Made by a program: the position numbers and the translations under genes. Below are positions 1 to 10,694 of a DNA stretch of 64,000 bases, one piece after another. The first letter of the stretch is position 1. Each line of letters starts with the position of its first letter. The DNA comes from Brooklawnia sp032229645 (GTDB lineage Bacteria; Actinomycetota; Actinomycetes; Propionibacteriales; Propionibacteriaceae), in NCBI GenBank assembly GCA_963722295.1, contig CAVRLB010000002.1, positions 1-64,000 of the forward strand, in the 5' to 3' direction. Under the pieces are notes generated by a model. The model searched no databases and was not told the origin of the DNA. It was given only the letters and a program-made list of their open reading frames with translations.

Positions 1-473
1 CGCATTACTTGGGATATCGTCCGAGAGTGGCTGAATTACGTCTACAGGGGTTTCACCTTCTATGCCGCAACTTCCCAGAATGCTTCCACTTCATCAACCA
101 TTTATCACTCCCCAACCACACGGCAGTATGATCAAGACGATCCCACAACCCCACACATGCAACACCTGCCGGCTATCACACACACATGGTTTGGCCTCAT
201 CCGCTTTCGCTCGCCACTACTCACGGAATCACTATTGTTTTCTCTTCCTGTGGGTACTAAGATGTTTCACTTCCCCACGTTCCCTCCAACTGCCCTATAT
301 ATTCAGGCAGAGGTCGCCGGACATAACTCCGGTAACTTCAAGGTTTCCCTATTCGGACACCCCCGGATCACAGTTTGGTTACCAACTCCCCGAGGCTTAT
401 CGCAGGTTCCTACGTCCTTCATCGGCTCTTGGTGCCTAGGCATCCACCGATTGCACTTAGTAGCTTGTTTAAA
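1..473 (-). rRNA. rrl: 23S ribosomal RNA, 5' part (continues beyond the window start)
   Basis: Read on the minus strand this begins near 473 with a typical actinobacterial 23S 5' end, running through the conserved GGTGGATGCC and CACCAAGAGCCGATGAAGGA segments to the first bases of the window. Only about 470 nt of a roughly 3.1 kb gene is present. The 5' end is placed by similarity and may be off by several bases. It lies downstream of the 16S gene on the same strand, as part of one rRNA operon. Confidence 0.95.
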
Positions 474-2327
<1,854 letters not shown>

Positions 2328-2504
2328 AAAACAATAAAATTTCCCACCGAGAATCCAAACACTGACAAAAACCAACCAAACAAATGATCGGTCAATATCA
2401 AAGGAATCCCAAAACCCAACCAAAAGGCCAGGCACGGGACACACAAACAACAACCACCAAAAGCAGCCATCATCTGCGCATAAAAAATGCATTGACTATA
2501 AAGC

Positions 2505-2530
2505 ACGCTGTTGAGTTCTCAAAGTTCGGA
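2505..2530 (-). promoter_or_regulatory. boxA-like rRNA antitermination/processing motif
   Basis: On the minus strand the sequence TTTGAGAACTCAACAG lies about 185 nt upstream of 16S. The related TTTTGAGAACTTCAC precedes 23S. Paired motifs of this type before 16S and 23S are a known hallmark of actinobacterial rRNA operons and are linked to Nus-factor antitermination and processing. The hexamer pair TTTGAG-17-TATAGT, ending at 2496, also overlaps it and might act as a second promoter. Confidence 0.65.
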
Positions 2531-2757
2531 CACCACCACCAACAACCCCAAGAAAAACTCTCAAAGCCCTCAGCGAGGCAACTCACTAAACATTACCAGG
2601 ACATCCAACACCAGTCAAATCCCCAAGCAATCCACCAACCCATCAAAAACAAACCACCACGACCCAAAAGCCCCAGCAATCCACCTCATCAAGGCCACCA
2701 ACCACTACCAAAACCACCCCCACCAGAACCACAATCCCAGCCGAAGCGACCCGACCA

Positions 2758-2786
2758 ACTATACCGAACCAAACCCCAGACCTCAA
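2758..2786 (-). promoter_or_regulatory. Probable main rRNA operon promoter
   Basis: On the minus strand TTGAGG (2781-2786) and TATAGT (2758-2763) are separated by exactly 17 nt, a near-consensus housekeeping sigma promoter. Transcription would start near 2751 and give a leader of about 420 nt before 16S that carries the boxA-like motif. No other hexamer pair in the leader matches as well with an independent position. Confidence 0.6.
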
Positions 2787-3069
2787 ATCCAGGATTTAGA
2801 CCGGCGACGAAATCCCGACCCGAAGATCAAGACCCCGACCCCAGCCAACCATCCACTCCGAGCGGGCCCCAACCGGACACACACCCATCTGCACACAGTC
2901 AACCAGGAAGCCAATCACCCACCACGACTCGCGTGGACCACTACCAGGGGTGAAACCCCTAGCCAGAACCCCAACCACACGAGTTCCCGATCACCGCCAG
3001 CCCCAGAAGGCTCCGCCAACATTACACACGTTCCGCAAGACGCGCAAATCGGGGGGTGGGGTGCCGATC

Positions 3070-3987
3070 TCAGCTGCGAGCCCGGGGGTGCGCAGACCGG
3101 TAGACCTCTCGTAGGTGTTCCACCGTTACCTCGGTGTAGATCTGGGTAGTCGTCACCGACGCATGCCCTAGTAATTCCTGAACTACCCGCACGTCGGCTC
3201 CACCATCCAACAGATGGGTGGCGAAGCTATGCCGCAAGCTGTGCGGCGATATTTCGCCGCTTATGCCGGCCTGTTCGGCACGCATCCGAATGATTCCCCA
3301 TGCGCTCTGCCGGGAAAGTCGCTTTCCCCTGGTATTCACAAATAGTGCTGCAGTAGCGCGGCCGGCGGCTTCGATCAGCGCCGGTCGTCCTCGAACCAGC
3401 CAGGCATCCAAAGCCCCGCGCGCATAGCTGCCTAGTGGAACCACTCGTTGTTTGTCTCCCTTACCGATCAACCGAAGCCCCATCTCGGGATCGAGGAGAG
3501 TCCGGGTGAGGTCGTCCACATCGAGATCGGTCACCTCGCTGATGCGCGCGCCGGTCCCATAGAGAAGCTCGAGCAACGCCCCGTCTCGCAGCCCTATCGG
3601 TGTGCTTCGGTCAATGCCGTCCAGCAATCTCCGCACGTCCTCGACCGACAGCGTCTTGGGGAGTCGTTTACCGATGACCGGCGGGCTCACCTCGGCCGCC
3701 GCGTTGTCGGCAGTCAGCGCCTCGGAGGCTGCGAACGAGTGCAGGGCCCGCACCGCGACGATCATCCTTGCGACGCTTGATGTCGCGAGCCGCCGATGTT
3801 CGGCATCCCCCAAGGCCAGGCTCATCTGAAACGCCTCGATATCGGGGGCTTTGACCTGGGCGATTTCATCGATGCCGCGGGCGGTCAGCCAAGCCGCGTA
3901 TCTGGTCAGATCCCGGCGATAGGCGGCGACCGTGTTGCGGGAGAGCCCACGCTCGACAATCAGATGATCGAGATAGCCCTTTACCAC
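3070..3987 (-). CDS. xerD: Tyrosine recombinase XerD
   Basis: This site-specific recombinase resolves chromosome dimers at dif together with XerC. The N-terminal SAM-like DNA-binding domain (about residues 1-90) starts with the typical GYLDHLIVERGLSRNT segment. The catalytic domain holds Arg in GTGARISEV, the HSLRHSFATHLL His-x-x-Arg box, LLGHASVTTT and the nucleophile Tyr in QIYTEVT. About 305 residues, the usual size. The start is uncertain. I chose GTG at 3987 because the frame upstream has no better start, but it lacks a clear ribosome site. A GTG at 4015 overlapping the Nudix gene would fit better but is out of frame. The order pyrG-nudix-xerD is the standard actinobacterial arrangement and favours XerD over XerC. 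Confidence 0.9.
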   Translation of the reverse strand: MVKGYLDHLIVERGLSRNTVAAYRRDLTRYAAWLTARGIDEIAQVKAPDIEAFQMSLALGDAEHRRLATSSVARMIVAVRALHSFAASEALTADNAAAEVSPPVIGKRLPKTLSVEDVRRLLDGIDRSTPIGLRDGALLELLYGTGARISEVTDLDVDDLTRTLLDPEMGLRLIGKGDKQRVVPLGSYARGALDAWLVRGRPALIEAAGRATAALFVNTRGKRLSRQSAWGIIRMRAEQAGISGEISPHSLRHSFATHLLDGGADVRVVQELLGHASVTTTQIYTEVTVEHLREVYRSAHPRARS

Positions 3988-4018
3988 GCGCCGCAGTCGT
4001 GGCGCGATCGGGCACGCC

Positions 4019-4684
4019 TCAGCTGAACTCGCGATCGCGCTGCTCCTTCGCCCTGCGGGCCGGCCAATCCGCCTCGGCCGGACGCAGTCGGTCAATGCGT
4101 CCCTGCTCGACGGCCAGCGCCAACGCCAATGTGCCACTCACCATTGTCGGACTCTGGATTTCACCCTGATAGACGAGCTTGACCAGGCGCTCCAATGGCA
4201 GCCAATAGAGGCCCATGTCGGCTTCCTCACCCTCGATGACGAAGCCGTCGGGAAGGTCTGTCGGACTCAGATCGCGGGCCAAGAAGATGCGGATCGACTC
4301 CTGCAGGCCACCCGGCGAGGTGAAGATGTCGACCAGGGTGCGCCAGTCGGCGGCGGCCAGCCGGGCCTCCTCCGCGAGCTCACGCTGGGCGGCGACCAAT
4401 CCGGACTCGCCGATGTGATCAAGGATGCCGGCGGGCGGCTCCACCAGCCGGTATCCGACAGGATGCCGGTACTGATGGACGACAGCGATACGACCCTCAT
4501 CGTTCATTGCCATCACCGCCACCGCTCCGGGATGCTCGACCCATTGACGGACGATCTCGTCGCCATCCGGGGTGGAGATCCGGTCCTCGACGAAGTCTTG
4601 GACGCGCCCGGTGGCCTTGACCTGACGCTCCACGACCGGCCAGTCCTCCGGCTGGTCGACAACGCCCATGAGATCGTCCATCAT
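4019..4684 (-). CDS. Nudix hydrolase, ADP-ribose pyrophosphatase type
   Basis: Likely hydrolyses ADP-ribose or related nucleoside diphosphate sugars in the cytoplasm. The 221-residue protein has a Nudix box around residues 86-110, with the REL-x-EE core (QRELAEEARL) that binds divalent metal. The usual glycine after EE is replaced by Arg, and the first Gly is offset, as is common in the ADP-ribose subgroup. The preceding EPPAGILD segment is also typical of that subgroup. It starts 9 nt after the pyrG stop with AAGGGA in front of a double ATG, so it is co-transcribed with pyrG and xerD. The substrate is inferred from family and neighbourhood. Confidence 0.88.
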   Translation of the reverse strand: MMDDLMGVVDQPEDWPVVERQVKATGRVQDFVEDRISTPDGDEIVRQWVEHPGAVAVMAMNDEGRIAVVHQYRHPVGYRLVEPPAGILDHIGESGLVAAQRELAEEARLAAADWRTLVDIFTSPGGLQESIRIFLARDLSPTDLPDGFVIEGEEADMGLYWLPLERLVKLVYQGEIQSPTMVSGTLALALAVEQGRIDRLRPAEADWPARRAKEQRDREFS

Positions 4685-4693
4685 GCGTCCCTT

Positions 4694-6346
4694 CTAATCG
4701 CCGGTGTTGCGCTGTTCGTGGTAGTCGACCGCGGCAGCAATCAATCCCTTGAACAACGGATGCGAGCCTATCGGACGCGACTTGAACTCGGGATGGGCCT
4801 GAGTGGCCACGAAGAACGGGTGCAGCTGGCTGGGCAACTCAATGAACTCCACCAGATTGCGATCCGGCGACAGTCCTGAGAAGACCAAGCCGGCTTCTTC
4901 GAGCTGCCCCCGATAAGCGTTGTTGACCTCGTAGCGATGACGATGGCGTTCGGAGACCTTCGCACGTCCGTAGAGCTGATGCACCAAAGTGCCCTTGACC
5001 AGCTCGGCCGGATACGCGCCGAGTCGCATCGAGCCCCCCATGTCGCCGTCGCCCGAGACGATGGCCTGCTGCTCGGCCATGGTCGCGATCACCGGAGCCG
5101 GGGTGTCGGGCTCGAACTCGCTCGACGCCGCCCCCTCGATTCCGGCCAGATCTCGCGCCACCTCGATCACCATGCATTGCAGGCCCAGGCAGAGTCCCAG
5201 GATCGGGATCTTCTTCTCGCGCGCGTACCGGATAGCCCCGAGTTTGCCTTCGACGCCGCGAATACCGAAGCCACCGGGTACGACGATGCCGTCGACATCG
5301 CCCAGATGCTCTGCTGCGCCCTCGTCAGTCTCACAGGTGTCGCTGGCAACCCAGCGGATGTCGACCTTCGCCCAGTTGGCGAAACCACCGGCGCGGATAG
5401 CCTCGACGACACTCAGATAAGCGTCCGGCAGGTCGATGTACTTGCCCACCAATGCGATCGTCAGCCGATGCTTCGGGTGATGGATGCGGTCGAGCAGGTC
5501 GTCCCACTTGGTCCAGTTGACGTCGCGGAAGCGCAACGCCAGCCGGCGAACCAGGTAGGCGTCCAGGCCCTCGGAGTGCAGCACCTTCGGGATCTCATAG
5601 ATGCTGGACGCATCCGGGCAGCTGATCACAGCCTCCGTGTCGACATCGCAGAACATCGCGATCTTGCGCTTGATCGAGTCGGGGATCGGCATTGCAGACC
5701 GGCAGACGATCGCGTCCGGGACGATGCCCGAACCACGCAATGCCTGCACCGAATGCTGAGTTGGCTTGGTCTTGAGTTCGGCGCTCGGTCCGATGAAAGG
5801 TACGAGCGAGACATGCAGGAAGAAGACGTTGTCGCGTCCGATATCGGCGCGCACCTGACGGGCTGCCTCCAAGAACGGCTGGGACTCGATGTCTCCGACC
5901 GTGCCACCCATCTCGTGGATGACGATGTCGTCGTCGGGTTGGGCCACTGCCAGCATGCGCTCCTTGATCTGGTTGGTGATGTGCGGAATGACCTGTACAC
6001 ACTCACCCAGATAGTCGCCGCGCCGCTCGGCCTGAATCACGGTCGAATAGACCTGACCGGTGGTGACGTTGGCCTCGGCGCTCAGATTGCGATTGAGGAA
6101 GCGCTCGTAGTGGCCGATGTCCAAATCGGTCTCGGCGCCGTCGTCGGTCACGAAGACCTCACCGTGCTGGAACGGATTCATCGTTCCGGGATCGACATTG
6201 AGATAGGGATCCAGCTTCTGCATGGTCACCCGTAGTCCACGGGCCACCAGCAGGCTGCCAAGACTTGATGCTGTCAAGCCTTTTCCCAACGAGGAGGCAA
6301 CGCCTCCGGTGACAAATACGTGCTTGGTCTGTTTAGCGCTACCCAC
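4694..6346 (-). CDS. pyrG: CTP synthase
   Basis: Converts UTP, ATP and glutamine (or ammonia) into CTP, the last step of pyrimidine nucleotide synthesis. The 550-residue protein has the N-terminal amidoligase domain with FVTGGVASSLGKG and DPYLNVDPGTM. The C-terminal class I glutaminase domain has the catalytic Cys in LGLCLGLQCM and the His-Glu pair in AHPEFKS. The start is GTG at 6346, placed 8 nt after a TAGGCT -10 box, which suggests a leaderless message. It heads the pyrG-nudix-xerD transcription unit. Length and motifs are fully normal. Confidence 0.98.
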   Translation of the reverse strand: MGSAKQTKHVFVTGGVASSLGKGLTASSLGSLLVARGLRVTMQKLDPYLNVDPGTMNPFQHGEVFVTDDGAETDLDIGHYERFLNRNLSAEANVTTGQVYSTVIQAERRGDYLGECVQVIPHITNQIKERMLAVAQPDDDIVIHEMGGTVGDIESQPFLEAARQVRADIGRDNVFFLHVSLVPFIGPSAELKTKPTQHSVQALRGSGIVPDAIVCRSAMPIPDSIKRKIAMFCDVDTEAVISCPDASSIYEIPKVLHSEGLDAYLVRRLALRFRDVNWTKWDDLLDRIHHPKHRLTIALVGKYIDLPDAYLSVVEAIRAGGFANWAKVDIRWVASDTCETDEGAAEHLGDVDGIVVPGGFGIRGVEGKLGAIRYAREKKIPILGLCLGLQCMVIEVARDLAGIEGAASSEFEPDTPAPVIATMAEQQAIVSGDGDMGGSMRLGAYPAELVKGTLVHQLYGRAKVSERHRHRYEVNNAYRGQLEEAGLVFSGLSPDRNLVEFIELPSQLHPFFVATQAHPEFKSRPIGSHPLFKGLIAAAVDYHEQRNTGD

Positions 6347-6455
6347 GGACCTTCAGCCTACAGCCGTCGGAGCCGGCATTCGTTTCGGGCGTGTTACGGC
6401 TTGGCCCGCCTCCCGTCTCAGCGCCGGCTGATGACCGCCGTGCTGGAATGGGTGC

Positions 6456-7508
6456 ATGAGCCTGCCAATCGAGCTGCCCATCGATCCGATGCTCGCCAGC
6501 GCGGTCGACCGGATTCCGGAAGGACCCGGATTCGCGCATGAGCCCAAATGGGATGGGTTTCGTTGCATCATCAGCCGCGACGGTGACCGCATCGCGCTCG
6601 ATGGGCGCGGCAAGAAGCCGCTGACGCCGTATTTTCCCGAGGTCATCAGCGGTTTGGCGGCGTGGCTTCCCGATGGGGCGATTCTGGACGCCGAATTGGT
6701 CGTCCGGGCCGGCGAGCCCGGCGAGCAACGCCTCGACTGGGATGCGCTCAGCGCACGAATTCATCCCGCGGCATCGAGGATCGCGAAGCTCAGCCAACAG
6801 ACGCCTGCCGAACTGGTCTGCTTCGATGTCATCGCCCTTTGCGGCGCCGATCTGATGGGGCTGACCTGGGACGAGCGGCGCGATCGGTTGGAATCGGTCT
6901 TCAGCTCGGCGGGGGCCCACCACGGAGCCCATCTGAGCGCGATCATGCTCGAACTGGGCGAAGCCAAGCGCGCGTTCGACCAGTTCGAGGGTGCTGGCCT
7001 GGACGGTGTTGTATCGAAGCCGCGCGATTCTCACTATCTACCTGGCAAGCGCGGCTGGAAGAAGACCAAGCACTCTCGCACCGCGGAAGCCGTGGTCATC
7101 GGCTACCGGATCCACAAGAGCGGCCATGGCGTCGGATCGTTGATGCTCGGCATGTATGACGCGTCGGGCAACCTGGTGCCGGTGGGCGGGATCGGCGCCT
7201 TCTCGGATGCGGTGCGAGAACAGCTCATCGACGAGTTGTCGCCGCTGGTGATCCGGGATGCATCCGGAGAACCGGTGATGCTCGACAAGCCTCGGTCGCG
7301 TTTCGCGAAACCGGGGGCGTCGGCCCAGTCGGTCTTACTCCAGCCCGAATTGGTGGTCGAGGTGGCATTCGATCAGCTTCAAGGCACCCGGTTCAGGCAT
7401 GCGGTCACGCTATTGCGATTCCGCCCGGATCGCGTTGCCCGAAGCTGCCTTCTCGACCAGGTGGAGCGGGCACCTTCCTATGATCTCGCTCAGGTGCTGG
7501 CCGATTGA
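6456..7508 (+). CDS. ligC: ATP-dependent DNA ligase (LigC-like)
   Basis: Seals DNA nicks using ATP, in addition to the essential NAD-dependent LigA. The 350-residue protein has the adenylation motif I KWDGFR with the catalytic Lys near residue 32, motif III DAEL, motif IV DGVVSK, motif V WKKTK and a C-terminal OB fold. It lacks polymerase and nuclease domains, so it matches the short LigC type rather than LigD. It is transcribed away from pyrG. No Ku or LigD partner is visible nearby. The family assignment is firm, the LigC subgroup is inferred from length. Confidence 0.9.
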   Translation: MSLPIELPIDPMLASAVDRIPEGPGFAHEPKWDGFRCIISRDGDRIALDGRGKKPLTPYFPEVISGLAAWLPDGAILDAELVVRAGEPGEQRLDWDALSARIHPAASRIAKLSQQTPAELVCFDVIALCGADLMGLTWDERRDRLESVFSSAGAHHGAHLSAIMLELGEAKRAFDQFEGAGLDGVVSKPRDSHYLPGKRGWKKTKHSRTAEAVVIGYRIHKSGHGVGSLMLGMYDASGNLVPVGGIGAFSDAVREQLIDELSPLVIRDASGEPVMLDKPRSRFAKPGASAQSVLLQPELVVEVAFDQLQGTRFRHAVTLLRFRPDRVARSCLLDQVERAPSYDLAQVLAD

Positions 7509-8074
7509 GCTCGTTGCTTATCCTCTCTTGGGGCGGCTTTCCCGTCGAGCAGCACGTCGGCTTCGCGTGGCGCGTGGCGAGTCGCCGGCGGCGATGGCGT
7601 CGGCGGCAAGCTGGGATCGACGTATCTGCGGCCGCCATGCGCGGTGCGGGTCACTCCCGCGAGCGCGACTCCGGTGATGGTCTTCGGGACGAAACCGTGC
7701 TAGTCGGCGACGAAACCGCGCTAGTCGGCGACGGGCCAGCGCTCGTCCGAGCCGGTAACTGGACCGACGACGGTGCGGCTGCCAGGACTGCGAGTAATGG
7801 TGATGTCGCATGGGCGCAGCCCAGGATGCGGCGGGGTGACCTCGTTCTTGAAGGCCTGGCTCCGGAGGACAAAACCGATCAACGCGCTTCAGTGGTCCCC
7901 AGATGCCGATTTGGCCGACGAACTGCGCCTATTTGGCGATCCATGGAGCAACCAAGCACGTCGCGTCGATCTAGCCGTCGGCGCGCTCCAAGATCGCCTC
8001 CGCGACGTCTCCGGTTTCTGAGGCAGGGTGAGCCCGCGCAGCTTCCTGCGCAACGTCTAGGACCCTCCGATCAG
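7509..8074. other. 566 nt without a supported intact gene
   Basis: No frame in either strand looks like a real intact gene. The open frames here are Arg/Ser-rich shadows. A near-identical pair GACGAAACCGTGCTAGTCGGC / GACGAAACCGCGCTAGTCGGC lies in tandem at about 7689-7730. The plus-strand segment near the end may be the decayed tail of a gene, listed separately. Confidence 0.5.
7866..8021 (+). pseudogene. Possible 3' remnant of a Y-family DNA polymerase gene
   Basis: The last ~50 residues of the frame ending at 8021 read as a polar, helix-like tail with LADELRLFGDP followed by ARRVDLAVGALQDRLRD. This resembles the C-terminal end of DinB/ImuB-type polymerases, where a QLSLF-like clamp-binding motif is followed by repeated Arg/Ala helices ending in LRxRFG. 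No polymerase catalytic core is present upstream, so if the resemblance is real this is a relic. The segment is short and the resemblance may be accidental. Confidence 0.25.
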
Positions 8075-8401
8075 TCACTGTCGGTGATGCGGTGGAACCT
8101 TGTAGAGCGCGTGCTCGCTGAGCTGCAACGCATTGGTCACCAGGCGGGCAAGGTGTTCGTCCGGCTGGGTGTAGTAGCTCGTCACGCCCGCCTTTCGGAC
8201 CCTCACCAGGCCGGCGCTACGCAGCTTGGCGAGATGCTGCGAGATGGCAGGCACCGGGCGTCCGAGGCTGTCAGCGATCGCCGTGACCGACATCTCGCCA
8301 CCGTCGAGCATCGCGAGTATGGCCAGCCGTGTTCGGTCGCCGAGCAGGCGCAGGATTTCGGCGGCGTAGTCGAGTTCAAGATCCTTCGGCGGCGTCTGCA
8401 C
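8075..8401 (-). CDS. ArsR-family transcriptional regulator
   Basis: A 108-residue winged-helix repressor. The DNA-binding part LRLLGDRTRLAILAML...VTAIADSLGRPVPAISQHLAKLRSAGLV is typical, followed by the wing VRVRKAGVTSYY. No conserved Cys cluster is present, so it may not sense arsenic-type metals. The tail has two His pairs (EHALYKVPPHH), which could bind a metal. I chose GTG at 8401 because GGAGG lies 8 nt before it. The gene overlaps the end of the upstream MFS gene by 27 nt, so the two are one unit and this protein probably represses the transporter. Confidence 0.88.
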   Translation of the reverse strand: MQTPPKDLELDYAAEILRLLGDRTRLAILAMLDGGEMSVTAIADSLGRPVPAISQHLAKLRSAGLVRVRKAGVTSYYTQPDEHLARLVTNALQLSEHALYKVPPHHRQ

Positions 8402-9641
8402 GCATGACCTCCAACATCTCCGGCTCCGGTACGGCCCTCCACAGCAGGGTAGCCAATACCGCGGCGGCCGTCGCAAGACCCGCCAGTGCGAACGCCGTGG
8501 TGGACAAGCCGGCCAGCCCAAGCGCACCCGCCAGCGGATAGCAGATCAGCCAGCAGGCGTGCGAGAGGGAGAACTGCGCGGCGAAAGCTGCCGACAGTTC
8601 ATCGGGCGGAGTCTCCCGGCGGATGATGCGCCCGATCGGGGTCTCCACCGCTGACCAGGCAAGCCCGATCAAGTACCAGAGCGCTGCCAGGATGACTATT
8701 TCGGGCCCGCCGGATGCCGATAGCAAAGCCACCCCCGCCAGCGCGGTGAGCGCGGCCAGTGATCCGGCGGCAGGCAGCATGATCGTCCGTTCGTCGACCC
8801 GGCGCAAGACCCGGGGTAGCACGAGCGCGGCGGTCATCGACCCCGCACCATTGATGGCAAGGAAGACCGCGACCGCCGATTGGTCCAGACCGATGTCGGA
8901 ACGGACGATCACCACGGTGTGGACGAGCACCAGCGAGACTGCTGCCGCACTCACGAGGTTGAGCGCCAAGATCGGACGCAGTCCCGGCCTGCGAGCGAAG
9001 TGCGCGATTCCGGAGCGGGCCCTGGCACCGAAGGGACGTATTGGGCCCTCGCGCGGATCGCTGAGACCCAGCGATTTCGGTAGTGCCGCCGACAGCACGA
9101 GCGCCGCCGATCCTGCGAAGCCGAGCGCAGTTCCGAGGAAGAGCGTATTCGACTGCATGACGAGCAAGAGCAGTGCCGCCAGCATCGGGGAGGCGATCGA
9201 TTCGAGGTCGTACGCGAGCCGAGAGAGCGACAATGCCTGGGTGTAGTCGTCCTCGTCGGGCAGCACAATCGGGATCACCGATTGGAACGTCGGTGTGAAA
9301 GTGGCCGAGGCGGACTGCAGCACGAAGACCAGGAAGAAGATCTGCCAGGGCTGGCCGGCGAACGGTAGGCACAGCGCAATGACGACCCGCACGATGTCCG
9401 CGCCCACCATGACGTTGCGGCGTGGCAGCCGGACCAATGCGGCGTTCATCAGCGGCGCAACGAAGACATAGGCGATCATCTTCACCGTGAAGATGCCGCC
9501 GAGCACCACGCCGGCATGCCCGCCGGCAACGTCGTGGGCGAGCAGCCCAAGGGCGACGGTCGCCAAGCCTGTTCCCACCAGCGAGACGACCTGGGCGGCG
9601 AACAATCTCAGATAGACCCGGCTCCGCAGAACGTTCAACAT
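8376..9641 (-). CDS. MFS transporter, ArsR-linked efflux protein
   Basis: A 421-residue integral membrane protein with about 12 hydrophobic segments, of the MFS_3/EntS-like type. The N-terminus MLNVLRSRVYLRLFAAQVVSLVGTGLATVALGLLA is characteristic of this drug or siderophore exporter group. Its 3' end overlaps the arsR gene, and the pair is preceded by a perfect palindrome, so expression is probably inducible. The substrate cannot be told from sequence; metal-ion or drug export are both possible. Confidence 0.85.
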   Translation of the reverse strand: MLNVLRSRVYLRLFAAQVVSLVGTGLATVALGLLAHDVAGGHAGVVLGGIFTVKMIAYVFVAPLMNAALVRLPRRNVMVGADIVRVVIALCLPFAGQPWQIFFLVFVLQSASATFTPTFQSVIPIVLPDEDDYTQALSLSRLAYDLESIASPMLAALLLLVMQSNTLFLGTALGFAGSAALVLSAALPKSLGLSDPREGPIRPFGARARSGIAHFARRPGLRPILALNLVSAAAVSLVLVHTVVIVRSDIGLDQSAVAVFLAINGAGSMTAALVLPRVLRRVDERTIMLPAAGSLAALTALAGVALLSASGGPEIVILAALWYLIGLAWSAVETPIGRIIRRETPPDELSAAFAAQFSLSHACWLICYPLAGALGLAGLSTTAFALAGLATAAAVLATLLWRAVPEPEMLEVMRADAAEGS

Positions 9642-9660
9642 GACGCCATTATTTACATCC

Positions 9661-9676
9661 TTGCGCAGTTGCGCAA
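9661..9676. promoter_or_regulatory. Palindromic operator candidate for the MFS-arsR unit
   Basis: TTGCGCAGTTGCGCAA is an almost perfect dyad (TTGCGCA-GT-TGCGCAA) located 20-35 nt upstream of the MFS start. ArsR-family repressors bind such short dyads near the promoter of their own operon. On the minus strand TTGCGC followed after 17 nt by AATAAT could form the overlapping promoter. The assignment to ArsR is inference from position. Confidence 0.5.
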
Positions 9677-9698
9677 TGATTGATCTGACTATGGCAGG

Positions 9699-10562
9699 TC
9701 AGATGATCATGATCAGAGTTCCAGCGACGATCAGACCCAAACCTCCGAGTGCTCTAGGAGACGGTCGTTCGCCGAAGAAGACCGCTGCGAGCAGCACGGT
9801 GACCACGATGCTCAGCTTGTCTATCGGGGCCACCACGCTCGCCGGGCCATCCTGCATAGCGCGCCAATAGCACAGCCAGGACGCCCCGGTCGCCACGCCC
9901 GATAGGGCGATGAATCCGAGTTCGCGTCCGGGAATGGCGCGCACCGCATGGTGCTCGCCTTTCACGATCACCACGATCCACGCCGTGACCAGCACGACTG
10001 CCGTCCGGATGGCGGTGCCCAGGTTCGACTCGACATCGGTGATCCCGATCTTGCCGAGAACGGCGGTCAGTGCCGCGAAGACCGCCGAGCCGATGGCGTA
10101 AAGCAGCCATGCTCCACGCCCGGAGGTGTCGTGATGACCGGGCGTCCACTCGATCATCAGATAGGTGCCGACCCCGATCAGCGCGATGCCGATCAGTCTG
10201 GTCGCGAGATTGTCTGTCTCCCCAAGCAGGATGATGGCCAGTAGGACTGTCAGCACGATGCTCGACTTGTCGATCACCGCGACCTTGGCGACCTGACCGA
10301 GTTGCAGAGCACGGAAATAGCAGAGCCAGGATGCTCCGGTTGCCAGCCCCGAGAGGGTCAGGAAGATCCAGGTGCGTCCGCCCAGACCAGCGATTTCGGG
10401 ACCCGACCCAACGATCAGCACCATCAGCCAGGCGCCGGCCAGCACGACGATGGTGCGCAACCCGGTGGCCAGGCTCGAAGGTGTGCTCCTCACACCGGCC
10501 TTCGCGAGCACGGCGGTGAGGCCGGCGAACAGCGCCGAGCCCAACGCATAACCGATCCACAT
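9699..10562 (-). CDS. EamA-family transporter (two EamA repeats)
   Basis: A drug/metabolite transporter superfamily protein of about 287 residues with ten predicted helices. Two homologous halves are plain: LATGLRTIVV...GLATGASWLCYFRALQLG...VIDKSSIVLTVLLA and NLGTAIRTAVV...GVATGASWLCYWRAMQDG...PIDKLSIVVTVLLA. I prefer ATG at 10562, preceded by GTGAGG at good distance, over GTG at 10571. It stands alone between mug and the MFS operon. Substrate unknown. Confidence 0.85.
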   Translation of the reverse strand: MWIGYALGSALFAGLTAVLAKAGVRSTPSSLATGLRTIVVLAGAWLMVLIVGSGPEIAGLGGRTWIFLTLSGLATGASWLCYFRALQLGQVAKVAVIDKSSIVLTVLLAIILLGETDNLATRLIGIALIGVGTYLMIEWTPGHHDTSGRGAWLLYAIGSAVFAALTAVLGKIGITDVESNLGTAIRTAVVLVTAWIVVIVKGEHHAVRAIPGRELGFIALSGVATGASWLCYWRAMQDGPASVVAPIDKLSIVVTVLLAAVFFGERPSPRALGGLGLIVAGTLIMII

Positions 10563-10694
10563 CAGCGGCACCTCACATGCGGTCAGAGCTCAGAGGCCGC
10601 AGCATGATCGCGGCGACCGCGCTGGTCGAGGCGCCCCAAACGACCGCGTTCCAACGCGATGGTCCGTCGGCGTCGTTCTCGGACGATCCCGTCA

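Larger units (their letters stand above)
2328..3069 (-). other. rRNA operon leader and upstream region
   Basis: This 742 nt stretch between 16S and the neighbouring xerD gene contains no convincing gene. It is strongly biased to A and C on the plus strand, and the apparent frames here are rich in Pro, Thr, Asn and Gln, as expected from composition alone. It contains the leader RNA with the boxA-like motif and a good promoter, listed separately. A short hairpin (AGGGG/CCCCT, 2946-2960) is present but has no clear role. Confidence 0.7.

Noticed and set aside
2384..3149. Pro/Asn/Thr-rich plus-strand frames upstream of 16S
   Set aside because: Composition artefact of the A/C-rich rRNA leader; no start signals and no family resemblance.
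4937..6235. 432-codon plus-strand frame
   Set aside because: Antisense of pyrG, whose motifs are unambiguous; His/Asp/Arg-rich composition typical of a shadow in GC-rich DNA.
7505..8407. 300-codon plus-strand frame
   Set aside because: Arg/Ser-rich without any domain, antisense to arsR in its second half and starting inside the ligase end.
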